Assembly: GCA_963693365.1 (NCBI GenBank)
Contig: CAVNZM010000005.1
Location: 310,001-374,000, forward strand
Length of the DNA stretch: 64,000 bases
Source: Amoebidium appalachense
Lineage: Eukaryota; Ichthyosporea
Direction: 5' to 3'
The first letter of the stretch is position 1; each line of letters begins with the position of its first letter. The translations under genes were made by a program, and so were the position numbers. This document shows, piece after piece, positions 1 through 7,783 of this stretch. Under the pieces are notes generated by a model. It saw only the letters and a program-made list of their open reading frames with translations, was not told the DNA's origin and ran no database searches.

Positions 1-659
1 ATGCCCGCCAGTGCAAGGCCTGCATGCACGCACACGCACAGCACAATGTTCCTGGTGAGCACGGGCACGGACAGGGAGAGCATGTACCGTGCACAGACGA
101 GGGTGGCACACGCCAGCACGCCCCTCGACACAAGAAACACGTAGCCAAACACCGACGGTTCAAACACGCACGTCATGCCGTAGAGGGCACTTAGGGGGAG
201 GAGGGAGGCACACACCATGTACGCCACGGCCCGTGGGAAGAACAACGTGGTCGTCACACGCATGGATCGGGCCCAGCACGCTGCTGCCAGCATGTAGGCG
301 AGGGGGGAGGCCACATACAGCCACGAGCCCAGCCAGTAGGGCGCCCACATCACACAGTGGCCGGCCACGTCAGGGTGGGTGTCCACGTCGAGCCAGGCAT
401 ACGCCACCCATTGTGCTTGGCACACGACCACACCTGTGAGGGGCAGGATGATGAGCCAGAACATGCATGTACGTTTCGCGAACTCTGGTATCATTGTGAC
501 TGTGCCGTAGGATGCAGCAACCAATGCAACACACATGATAGCACAGCATGTCGTAAAGTAGATTCGAGCCAGGTTGACAATCATTCTCCAGTTGTCTGGT
601 ACCATCATGATCACGGTGCGAAAAAATGTGCAACTACAATAAAGGCAAACATCCACCAT
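1..659 (-). CDS. multi-pass membrane protein, C-terminus beyond window edge
   Basis: An open frame runs on the minus strand from an ATG at 659-657 to the window edge with no stop, 219 codons so far. Internal methionines at 608-606 and 605-603 are other possible starts and would remove an overlap with the opposite ORF. The translation is strongly hydrophobic, with at least four stretches rich in Ala, Val, Leu, Cys, Trp and Tyr (for example LVSRGVLACATLVCARYMLS), so it is an integral membrane protein with several spanning segments. Its divergent neighbour on the plus strand starts at 658, so the two ATGs overlap by two bases on opposite strands. No family is recognised. The position suggests it belongs to the integrated virus-like block. 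The gene is real with fair confidence because of its length, hydrophobic pattern and lack of stops; its function is unknown. Confidence 0.55.
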   Translation of the reverse strand, partial: MVDVCLYCSCTFFRTVIMMVPDNWRMIVNLARIYFTTCCAIMCVALVAASYGTVTMIPEFAKRTCMFWLIILPLTGVVVCQAQWVAYAWLDVDTHPDVAGHCVMWAPYWLGSWLYVASPLAYMLAAACWARSMRVTTTLFFPRAVAYMVCASLLPLSALYGMTCVFEPSVFGYVFLVSRGVLACATLVCARYMLSLSVPVLTRNIVLCVCVHAGLALAG

Positions 660-1107
660 GTCTAACGTACACAGACTCAATCTGCTCACGCGATCGGGAG
701 AGTACGTGGGTGTGCAAGCCCACTCATCGACCGAATCCTATACCCTTGTCTTTCCTAGATACCGACCCAAGGAAGGGGACATGCTAGTGTGCACAGAGCA
801 GGGGCTAGAGTGGAAATCCTTCACAGAGTGGTTGAAAGGGCATGCAAGCACCATAAGGGACGTGCTACTGCAAGAGTACCCCACCCCCTCCCCCCCTCTC
901 TTCCCCCCCACTTTCCCCGACCAGACACCCCTTTTCCCCACGACGCCCTCTCCCCAACACCCCCCAATGAGCCCCTCTTTGCCTTCCCCACCCCCTCCCG
1001 CCTCCCCCCCACCACTCCAAGAGCAACAACCCTCCGTGCTCACACTACTCGACGACAATGAGGATGTACCCGCAAGCACAGACACGGAGCAGGACATCAC
1101 ACCGTGA
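658..1107 (+). CDS. hypothetical protein with Pro-rich tail
   Basis: An ORF of 149 codons starting at ATG 658 in a good context (CCACCATG). Residues 1-75 are mixed and soluble-looking (RSGEYVGVQAHSSTESYTLV early on). Residues 76-125 are mostly Pro, Ser and Thr, and the end is acidic (DDNEDVPASTDTEQD). The layout, a small globular head with a disordered Pro-rich stem, is common in virion and scaffold proteins, but no family is recognised. It is followed at once by the small basic ORF and the integrase, all on the same strand without introns. Part of the Pro-rich segment comes from C-rich DNA, so it could be less conserved than the head. Confidence 0.45.
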   Translation: MSNVHRLNLLTRSGEYVGVQAHSSTESYTLVFPRYRPKEGDMLVCTEQGLEWKSFTEWLKGHASTIRDVLLQEYPTPSPPLFPPTFPDQTPLFPTTPSPQHPPMSPSLPSPPPPASPPPLQEQQPSVLTLLDDNEDVPASTDTEQDITP

Positions 1108-1128
1108 CCATTGCACCCCCGGCCACTC

Positions 1129-1251
1129 ATGCCCGACCACCCCATCAAGCTACAACCACCCCCTGCCCCCAAGGCCAAAAAGACAGCCAAAAAGACCACA
1201 GCTACACGCAGACCAAGAAGGATCCCAAAGGAGAAAGTGTCGACCGACTAG
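1129..1251 (+). CDS. 40-residue Lys/Arg/Pro-rich small protein
   Basis: A short ORF starts at ATG 1129 and stops at TAG 1249-1251. After a Pro-rich start, its central part is PKAKKTAKKTTATRRPRRIP, and about a third of its residues are Lys or Arg. Such composition is typical of histone-tail-like or viral DNA-condensing core peptides, and of nuclear localisation signals. It sits between the Pro-rich ORF and the integrase, 21 bases before the integrase ATG. It may be a separate product, or part of an upstream region of the integrase mRNA. Seen: length, composition and position. Inferred: a DNA-binding role. Confidence 0.4.
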   Translation: MPDHPIKLQPPPAPKAKKTAKKTTATRRPRRIPKEKVSTD

Positions 1252-1272
1252 TAGGAGGCACAAGAAACAACC

Positions 1273-2592
1273 ATGGTGGCCCACGGGAAGGACATTGAGC
1301 AGGTGATTGATGAAACCTACGACACCTTCAAGCTCCCCCCCTCCGTACAAGCCCTATGGCATCGTGCAAAAGCAAAAGACAAGAGGGTGGGGCAACCGGC
1401 CGTGCGTGCCTACCTGTCCAGGAGACACTCGGGGCTGCAGGAGTCCCTCACGGAGGTGATGGCCCCCCATAGGATTAAGAGGAAGGACTACCTCACCACA
1501 ACAGCACGGCCAAACAGTGTGGCAGCCGACCTGTTTTTCATGCCACGTTACTCAAAGGCAAACAGGGGGTACAAGGGGGGATTGAGTGTGATTGACATGA
1601 ACACGCGGCAAGCAACAGTCGTACCCATAAAAACAAAGAGCTCGGGGACCGGGAAGAGTGAGCACCTCACCATCAGCAACGGGCCAGAGATGAGGAGGGC
1701 AGTGGATAAGGCCCTACACACAATCAAGGAGATGAAGGACGAAAGCAACGAGGGGGAGGAAAACCTACAACCTACAGAGGTGAAGCAAATCTTTACGGAC
1801 AAGGGCACGGAGTTTCTTAGCAACACCATGAAAAAGTACTACGGCGACAATGACATCACCATTCTCCCGCAAAAACCAGGCAGAAAACCACGCAATGTAG
1901 CCATGGTGGAACGGTTCCACCGTACTCTAAAGCAAGGACTGACCAAGTACATGGAGACCAACAACACGGGCAAGTGGATAGGGGAAGGGTTGGAAGACGT
2001 GCTGGAGGATTACAACGATACGTACCATGGTTCCATAGGCAGAGACCCCGACAGCATGACCCAGCGGGCAGAACGGTGGAACAGCATCAACACGTGGCTG
2101 GAGAACAGGAAACAGAAGCGTAAGCTACGTGAAAGGATGGGCCACACAGAGGGTGTGCACGTACGTGCACTCAAGAAACCAAAGGGACCGTTTGAAAAAG
2201 AAGGCAGAAACTGGTCTAAGGACGTCTACACGCTTGCCTACAAGGATGCAAGTGGGTGGGCCCTACGCAACGCAGCCACAGGGGAGATGAGGAGACACAC
2301 GCCAGGCCTACGCTACGCTTGGCCAGACACCATGCTAAAGAAGGTACCACCTACCAGTGTGCCCGTACCGCACAGCAGCGAGATGCGTAAAGCCCGTAAG
2401 GAGACAGCCAAGGAAAAAGCCGTGGAAGAGCTGGCGTTTGAAGGCCGTGAGCTGGTGCCCCGAAAGGGCACACGTGGACAAATCCAAAAGGAAAAAGAAA
2501 CACGCAAGGCACGGGAACGGAAAAAACTCGCGTTTGAACATCAACCGGAGCAAGTGGGTCTGCGTCGCAGTGAAAGGCACGCACGCCGTTAG
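1273..2592 (+). CDS. DDE (rve-type) integrase of a Polinton-like element
   Basis: A 439-residue protein starting in a strong context (ACCATGG). The retroviral-type catalytic core is clear: D86 in VAADLFFM, D176 in IFTDKGTEF, and E213 in MVERFHRTLK, the last two 36 residues apart, as in DD35E-type integrases. The core is preceded by a basic helical N-terminus and followed (about residues 300-355) by an SH3-like C-terminal segment containing GRNWSKDVYTLAYKDASGWA. A long basic tail ends the protein. Such integrases insert linear double-stranded DNA into chromosomes and are a hallmark of Maverick/Polinton elements, Polinton-like viruses and virophages; Ty3-type retrotransposons use a related one. 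No reverse transcriptase or gag lies beside it, and an adenine methyltransferase does, so the DNA-virus-like reading is preferred. The frame is intact. Confidence 0.9.
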   Translation: MVAHGKDIEQVIDETYDTFKLPPSVQALWHRAKAKDKRVGQPAVRAYLSRRHSGLQESLTEVMAPHRIKRKDYLTTTARPNSVAADLFFMPRYSKANRGYKGGLSVIDMNTRQATVVPIKTKSSGTGKSEHLTISNGPEMRRAVDKALHTIKEMKDESNEGEENLQPTEVKQIFTDKGTEFLSNTMKKYYGDNDITILPQKPGRKPRNVAMVERFHRTLKQGLTKYMETNNTGKWIGEGLEDVLEDYNDTYHGSIGRDPDSMTQRAERWNSINTWLENRKQKRKLRERMGHTEGVHVRALKKPKGPFEKEGRNWSKDVYTLAYKDASGWALRNAATGEMRRHTPGLRYAWPDTMLKKVPPTSVPVPHSSEMRKARKETAKEKAVEELAFEGRELVPRKGTRGQIQKEKETRKARERKKLAFEHQPEQVGLRRSERHARR

Positions 2593-2909
2593 GGCAGCCT
2601 CCCATGTCTTGAAAAAAACAGAGACTCCCCACCAATGAGCGACCGCAATTATGTTTTAAATTGGTTTAATGGAATGTTTGCGCAAACAGGCGACGCCCCA
2701 CCAACCCGCAGCCGTCAAAACTAGCCCTATTTGGTCACCTGCCAAATCAGGCTAATCCTCCATGTGCGGACCACTGGTCCTGACCCGAATCTGCCCTTTG
2801 CGGACCACCCGACCCATTTACGGCCCGCTCCGACCCGGACCCGGCAGGATCCGGCCCGGCCCGTGGCCCGCGAAATTTTCACAGCACACAGGTGCGGGAC
2901 TGTGTGATC
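2593..2909 (+). promoter_or_regulatory. intergenic spacer before the methyltransferase
   Basis: About 320 bases without an ORF. It holds a CCAAT box (about 2632-2636, CACCAATGAG), an A-run, and a GC-rich stretch with repeated GGACC/CCGAC words (about 2765-2870). No TATA box is evident. It probably contains the 3' end of the integrase transcript and the promoter of the gene starting at 2910. Confidence 0.35.
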
Positions 2910-3455
2910 ATGGGGCTTGGGAGTTGCTGCGGAGTGTACAAGTCGACGGTGGACAAGAGGAGGACCGGTGTGGACACAGACAAGGTGCAGACGCCTGCAT
3001 GGCTGCTGGAAGCGCTTGAAAAAGAGTTTGGCACACTCAATGACCCCTGCCCCATCACCTGGCGAGAGGGGGAGGACCCTTGCGCACTCACAGATGACAG
3101 TGTGTGGTCCAGCGAGAAAATCAACTATGTCAACCCACCGTTCTCCGATATTTCCCCCTTCATACGCAAGGCCATACAGATGTACATGTCAAAGGGTAGA
3201 AAGAGCGTACTGCTTGTACCTGCACGCACAGAGGCACGCTGGTTTCATGACCTGGCGTTTAGGTACGCTGCAGAGGTGCGCATTTTGCGGGGCAGGGTCA
3301 AGTTTGAGGGGTTCAAGAGACCATCACCAGAGGGCGTGTGCCTGCTTCTGTTTACAGAGCCCCAGCCAGTGGGTGGCCCACGTGTAGTGTCGTGGGTGCC
3401 TGAGACATACCCGCGCAGCTCAAAGACAGGGGGTGTGCTGGGGTTGGAATTCTAG
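2910..3455 (+). CDS. Dam-type DNA adenine-N6 methyltransferase
   Basis: A 181-residue protein. The frame opens earlier at a GTG (2892), but the first ATG (2910, A at -3 and G at +4) is the better eukaryotic start. The segment DTDKVQTPAWLLEALEKEFG followed by LNDPCP matches the N-terminal signature of phage- and virus-type Dam methyltransferases (DNA_N-6-adenine-methyltransferase family, usual length 160-200). The catalytic motif is NPPF in INYVNPPFSDISPF (about residues 75-78), where the first Asn, Pro and aromatic residue hold the target adenine. A later segment, SVLLVPARTEARWFHDLAF, is also typical. It would methylate adenine in element or host DNA using S-adenosylmethionine. It is an orphan here, with no restriction partner. 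Confidence 0.85.
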   Translation: MGLGSCCGVYKSTVDKRRTGVDTDKVQTPAWLLEALEKEFGTLNDPCPITWREGEDPCALTDDSVWSSEKINYVNPPFSDISPFIRKAIQMYMSKGRKSVLLVPARTEARWFHDLAFRYAAEVRILRGRVKFEGFKRPSPEGVCLLLFTEPQPVGGPRVVSWVPETYPRSSKTGGVLGLEF

Positions 3456-3505
3456 CCAGATCATAAAAATGTGTGGTAGAGTGTATAAGGTACCAGCACA
3501 CCACC

Positions 3506-3775
3506 ATGGCCACCTACCAAGTTGTGCTCAATGACCAATTTCAACCCCTCACTGAGCGCACGTCAAACGCCACGCGCACAGACTTTAGCTTTTATGGCCA
3601 GCAGGCCATGGCAAGATCCATTGCAGACAGTATATGTCCACGCAACACACGCCACCCTTCTTTCCTTAAACCAACCACTGTGGCTGGCTCCTCAGCAGGC
3701 AACCGTGCTCCTAGTACCCGGAGACGCCCTACCTTTGCAGCACTCAGGCGTGCACATGGCAGGGCCGTGCGCTAG
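3506..3775 (+). CDS. small hypothetical protein with basic C-terminus
   Basis: 89 residues starting at an ideal Kozak site (CACCACCATGGCC). The N-terminal half is polar (NDQFQPLTERTSNATRTDFS) and the last 25 residues are strongly basic (RRRPTFAALRRAHGRAVR). A TATA-like TATAAG lies at 3484-3489 and an AATAAA signal at 3794-3799, 19 bases after the stop, so a compact single-gene transcript is likely. Another frame (ATG 3531, ending 3818) is also open across this interval; the Kozak match favours the frame given. No family recognised. By position it could be a small virion or DNA-binding protein. Confidence 0.45.
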   Translation: MATYQVVLNDQFQPLTERTSNATRTDFSFYGQQAMARSIADSICPRNTRHPSFLKPTTVAGSSAGNRAPSTRRRPTFAALRRAHGRAVR

Positions 3776-3793
3776 CAGGAACATGACTCTGGC

Positions 3794-3799
3794 AATAAA
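3794..3799 (+). terminator. AATAAA poly(A) signal
   Basis: A canonical AATAAA hexamer lies 19 bases after the stop of the 3506-3775 ORF and 46 bases before the next ATG, marking tight gene packing. Confidence 0.5.
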
Positions 3800-3844
3800 A
3801 AATAATATGCCCACATAAGTAAAAGTGCAAGCCACACCACCACC

Positions 3845-4459
3845 ATGGGTGTGTCATCGCGAGGCAGGAACGGAAACACGCGCGTCATCTACGTGCAAAA
3901 CCAACCAAACAAGGCGTCAGAGGTGGCTAAGTGGGTGGGGGCTCTGGCAGGCGGTGCTGCCTTGGGGGCAGGGGGGTATTATGCGTGGAAACACAAGGGG
4001 GACATAGCGAGGGGGGTGGGTAACTACATGTACAACAAGGCAGCAGATGCGGCCACCTACAGTGCAGAAAAGGCCGGGGAGGTGGGGGGGACAGCGTTCA
4101 AGGGGCTCAAAGGGGTCGCACGTGCCACAGGCGATGCCGCCCTGCAGGGCACACAGCATGTGGGTCAGGGTATCCAGAATGGCTCGTTCAGCGCGTGGAA
4201 GACACTGAGGAATGGCACAAGGGACGCGGGTAACTATATGCTACACACTGCACAGAATGCTGCGGGTTATGGTCCATACAACGCTGCAGGCAGTAGTGGT
4301 GGTGGGGGCAGTGTGCCCACGGGTACACGCCCACACACAGGTGGTGGTTATGAGTGGAGAGGGGGCGGAGGGGGCGGTGCACAGGTGCTTGTGGGTGGCA
4401 AACCCTACGTCTGGCCACCGGCAAGGCCGCCACACGTCTCGGGTCGCAGAGCTAATTGA
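3845..4459 (+). CDS. Gly-rich protein with one membrane segment
   Basis: A 204-residue protein from a strong start (CACCATGG). After a basic N-terminus, residues about 29-48 form a Gly/Ala-rich hydrophobic segment (WVGALAGGAALGAGGYYAWK). Residues 50-130 form amphipathic Ala/Gly helices with repeated words such as NYMYNKAADAATYSAEKAGE. Residues 145-180 are Gly-rich and disordered. This design, one hydrophobic segment plus amphipathic helices, resembles small membrane-active or minor virion proteins of DNA viruses, though no homology is recognised. It follows the 3506 ORF in the same orientation. The ORF is convincing by length and composition; the role is an inference. Confidence 0.6.
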   Translation: MGVSSRGRNGNTRVIYVQNQPNKASEVAKWVGALAGGAALGAGGYYAWKHKGDIARGVGNYMYNKAADAATYSAEKAGEVGGTAFKGLKGVARATGDAALQGTQHVGQGIQNGSFSAWKTLRNGTRDAGNYMLHTAQNAAGYGPYNAAGSSGGGGSVPTGTRPHTGGGYEWRGGGGGGAQVLVGGKPYVWPPARPPHVSGRRAN

Positions 4460-4728
4460 AAACCCATATATGGTAAGTGCACACAGGAAAAACCGTTGGC
4501 GGGCGGTGCGAGGAACCAATAAGGTTTGTTGACTTTCATTCCATTGGTAGCCTTCCTGCGCTTTGATTGGCCGCCTAGTGCAACGCGAGTCACCAAAGTT
4601 TGGAGCAATGGCAGCATGTGTGCCGGAGGGCACAAAAAACCACCTGCAAACGGTCCATTCTTCAAACATTTTTCCTTTATTCTAAGCCACTCTAGCCTGC
4701 CTTTTTGCAAACAGCGAACTTTTTAAAC
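4460..4728 (+). promoter_or_regulatory. CCAAT-box promoter region before ORF 4729
   Basis: This 269-base gap holds a forward CCAAT (in GAACCAATAAGG, about 4513), an inverted one (CCATTGGTAG, about 4541) and the exact word ATTGGCCGCCT at 4566-4576. The same 11-mer is repeated five times before the gene at 7783. The cluster lies 150-220 bases before the ATG at 4729, as expected for a promoter. Confidence 0.5.
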
Positions 4729-5433
4729 ATGAACCCTCTCTCTCCCCTACCCCCTCTTTGCAATGGCACAGCTGTTGCTCAGGCTGCTGCAGCATCCGCC
4801 CTTTCTGTACCTACACCCATGGTCACATCCTTTGGCTATCCTTGTTTCAATGATCTACGCACCTTCTCCTGGGCCGACATAGATGTTTCCGCCCTTGTTC
4901 CTGACCCCTTCTACAAGCTCCACCGCACGCTGGCTGAGGGGTATGCTGCACAGCCCGGTGTTGTGGAGAACTCGGCCTACCTCCATCCCGCCACGGTTGA
5001 TGGCTTCTTCCAGGCTGGTTACAACCCAGGGGGGAAAGTCTACTTCCAGAAACGCTTCGCTGGTCACAACGATTTTGTTGGGATGTGGCTGCCTGAGGCA
5101 CTGTTGCGTGACAACGTACGTGGGCTGGCAGACCTGGCAGACTTGCACACCGATTCGATTAAGCTAACACTCGCGTGCCGCAACGCCCTCATGCTCAAGG
5201 GGGTGGCGGCTGCTGTGGTAGACCTCCTCCTGCCACTGTTCAACGAGCACGACAGGTCTATCAGGTACAAGGCCGAGACAGATCCTCAGCTGGTTGGCGA
5301 CTACATCCACAGGTACATGCACCAGGTAGAGGACGGCGCGGCTGGCGGCCCATTGCCGCTATGTGCAAGTCAGGGACTGTATCTTCCTACCGTGAGGACG
5401 AGCTGGTGCACCTCCTGGCCCATGTTCTTGTAG
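4729..5433 (+). CDS. hypothetical element protein, first half before a frame break
   Basis: The frame is open earlier from a TTG, but the first ATG is 4729. It gives 234 residues. The stretch to about residue 203 looks like a real globular protein (for example DPFYKLHRTLAEGYAAQPGV and NDFVGMWLPEALLRDNVRGL). The last 30 residues or so are Ser/Trp/Cys-rich and unlike the rest. From about 5340 the sense of the sequence passes to another frame that continues to 5855. The two parts are therefore probably one protein of roughly 370 residues, broken by a frameshift, or joined by a 44-base GT-AG interval (5327-5370). No family is recognised. The strong promoter motif suggests an abundant product. Confidence 0.55.
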   Translation: MNPLSPLPPLCNGTAVAQAAAASALSVPTPMVTSFGYPCFNDLRTFSWADIDVSALVPDPFYKLHRTLAEGYAAQPGVVENSAYLHPATVDGFFQAGYNPGGKVYFQKRFAGHNDFVGMWLPEALLRDNVRGLADLADLHTDSIKLTLACRNALMLKGVAAAVVDLLLPLFNEHDRSIRYKAETDPQLVGDYIHRYMHQVEDGAAGGPLPLCASQGLYLPTVRTSWCTSWPMFL

Positions 5434-5855
5434 GATTCCTGCAGGCCATGGTGGCCACTGCCAAGGCTGCCAAGTTAAAGTCCACACCCATCTTCAAAGG
5501 GGTTCCCCTGGATATCCTGCATGAAATGCAGGCCCTGCTCCGCACTATTGCAGAGGAGCGTGCGTGTGGTTTAGGTGAAAAGATTCACTTTGCAGGGTTG
5601 ATCAAGAAAAACATTGCCAAGGAGGCCCCGTCACGGCGCAAGTCTGTCCCGGAGCTTGCCCCAGATCACAAGGAGAACCGTGCCCCCCTCTACACCATCT
5701 GCAGTAGCTGCAACAGAAACATCACCTACAACAACAACAACAACAAGATGGCCCACGGTGCTCGCTACTTCTATGGTGGGGTCCAGGTGTCTAAGCCCCG
5801 TACTTCTTCCCCCCTCAAGACTGTGAACAGCGACGTCATCTACCTAAGTGGTTAG
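5361..5855 (+). CDS. second half of the broken ORF pair
   Basis: In the frame offset by one base from ORF 4729, codons are open from 5175, but the text looks like protein only from about 5340. The first ATG is 5361, giving 164 residues. It contains a helical region (LVHLLAHVLVGFLQAMVATA), a basic stretch, a CxxC pair (TICSSCNRN), a run of five Asn and a basic tail. It could be translated alone from 5361, but its close abutment to the 4729 ORF favours one original protein. An AATAAA lies at 6020-6025. Function unknown. Confidence 0.5.
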   Translation: MCKSGTVSSYREDELVHLLAHVLVGFLQAMVATAKAAKLKSTPIFKGVPLDILHEMQALLRTIAEERACGLGEKIHFAGLIKKNIAKEAPSRRKSVPELAPDHKENRAPLYTICSSCNRNITYNNNNNKMAHGARYFYGGVQVSKPRTSSPLKTVNSDVIYLSG

Positions 5856-6148
5856 GTTAGGGGTGACCGTGCAGGGCTGTGCCCTATACTTGCACGTTTT
5901 ATACGTTTTTTACCCTCTCAGCTCGTCCATGACCATAGACACGTTTTTTTGTGAAGACAATGGGTAGAGCCCTTTATTTCCACGTTTTTTTCTTTTTTAC
6001 AAAGACAATCGACGGCAAAAATAAACTTTTATTTTTACGAAAAACAAGCTGAGTACAAACCCAAGACTACTGCGGTGCATTGCACACGTGTGCCTGCACG
6101 TGTGTGTGCCTAAGAAGACAACGATTTAAGTGTGCATGTGCATGTGTG

Positions 6149-6235
<87 letters not shown>

Positions 6236-6337
6236 TTTGTCTAAGTAACAAAAAACTTTAAAAGACTTTTTTCTACGAAAAGAGATGATTGAAAAGGATT
6301 TTCAAGTTTTTTCACAAAACTAACGAAAGGAAACGAG

Positions 6338-6390
<53 letters not shown>

Positions 6391-6492
6391 TTTGTCTAAG
6401 TAACAAAAAACTTTAAAAGACTTTTTTCTACGAAAAGAGATGATTGAAAAGGATTTTCAAGTTTTTTCACAAAACTAACGAAAGGAAACGAG

Positions 6493-6549
<57 letters not shown>

Positions 6550-6868
6550 TTTGTCTACTACGGTAACAAAAACTTTAAAAGACTTTTTTCTACGAAAAGA
6601 GATGATTGAAAAGGATTTTCAAGATTTTTTGAGAAAGACAGGGAAAGAGAAGAAAAACGACATGCTGGGCATTCCTGGAGATAAATTCGCAAATTTCATC
6701 GGCTCATACTTGCGCAAGTCTTTGACACTCCCTCTCATTGCGCCACAAGTCAAGTCGGTCACGTAGCTCACAGTGTTCGTTTTTCCCCAAAAACACAAGT
6801 TTTTTGACCGTTTATTTCGTGGCAATCACCCGCAGACAAATATGTTCTCAATATACAGTCGTGTGTCA
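5856..6868. repeat. convergent intergenic gap with three repeats and (TG)n
   Basis: This gap lies between convergent ORFs ending at 5855 (+) and 6869 (-). AATAAA signals at 6020-6025 (+) and 6817-6812 (-) fit the two 3' ends. Between them, (TG)n tracts at about 6150-6230, 6342-6385 and 6496-6544 alternate with three copies of a roughly 110-base unit starting at 6230, 6385 and 6544 (period 155-159). Copies 1 and 2 are nearly identical; copy 3 diverges after about 80 bases. No ORF in the gap looks real. Confidence 0.75.
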
Positions 6869-7783
6869 TTACATTCTGAGCATTTTGGCATCGTCATTAC
6901 CGGGCATGGGCGTGCCTGCACGCTTAGCCTGCCCCAAGTCTACATCACCCCCCTCCCCCTCGCCCCCCTCACCACCAGCCAGCTCCATCAGGCCATCTAA
7001 GTCAAACACCTGAACCTTGCGGGCAACCAGCTTGGTACGCACAGTGTTGTTCTTCTTGTTGTAGATGACGCTGGTGGCAGCTGCAGACACCCAGGCAGTC
7101 ACCTCACGGCACTTGGCACGTTGGGAGTTCATAAACTCCACAAACTCGTCGATGGAGGCAGCGTTGTTGCCCAGCTTGAAGAGGCAGGGGTTGCGGCCAA
7201 GGGGGTTGGGGAGCTCCAACATCACGTTGAAGTAGGTGCCACCCAGTGCCTCCACCATGTCCTCCTTGCCGACGGGGTCGGCACCCAGCACATCGTACAG
7301 GCTGGGGGTGTGCCTGGACCACATGTTGCTGCTGGTCTTGACAGGTACGGTGTCCACGTCCACCCCCTTGAGCATCTCGTGGTCCTTGTGCATCCACAAC
7401 ACGTCCCTGGCCATGCTGCACACGTAGGGCCACAGGTCAACGGCGTAGGCCACCTCAAAGGGCTCAGGGCGGCGTTGCGACTTGACCCTAATGGTGGGCT
7501 TGGCATCCCAGGCAACCGTGCTGGGGACCAACTCGATGAGCATCTGCCCGTTGATGTTGATGTTGGGCAGGTTGTACAGCTGCACGGCCAACACGTCGTT
7601 CATCACCCAGGGTGCGCCCATGGTGGCCTTGCCCACACCGTTGAGGAACACCTCCTTGTACTGCACCATCTTGGGCCCCTCACTGTTGTTGGTGTTTTCT
7701 TTGCCACTGCTTACCGCGGCGATGCTGGTCCTTTTGACGGTGGACAGACCAGTCGTTTGACGCAGCAGGGTTGGCTTGACCAT
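6869..7783 (-). CDS. hypothetical element protein with acidic Gly/Glu tail
   Basis: A 304-residue ORF read from ATG 7783; the upstream in-frame extension to 7834 lacks an ATG. Residues 1-40 are basic and polar, the body is well mixed (VFLNGVGKATMGAPWVMNDV; LPNININGQMLIELVPSTVA), and the tail is Gly/Glu/Asp-rich (GGEGGEGEGGDVDLG) before a short basic end. A globular body with an acidic tail is seen in single-stranded-DNA-binding proteins, but capsid or other structural roles are equally possible. No family is recognised. Five ATTGGCCGCCT motifs lie 180-340 bases upstream, suggesting strong expression. Intact and intronless, like the rest of the block. Confidence 0.65.
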   Translation of the reverse strand: MVKPTLLRQTTGLSTVKRTSIAAVSSGKENTNNSEGPKMVQYKEVFLNGVGKATMGAPWVMNDVLAVQLYNLPNININGQMLIELVPSTVAWDAKPTIRVKSQRRPEPFEVAYAVDLWPYVCSMARDVLWMHKDHEMLKGVDVDTVPVKTSSNMWSRHTPSLYDVLGADPVGKEDMVEALGGTYFNVMLELPNPLGRNPCLFKLGNNAASIDEFVEFMNSQRAKCREVTAWVSAAATSVIYNKKNNTVRTKLVARKVQVFDLDGLMELAGGEGGEGEGGDVDLGQAKRAGTPMPGNDDAKMLRM

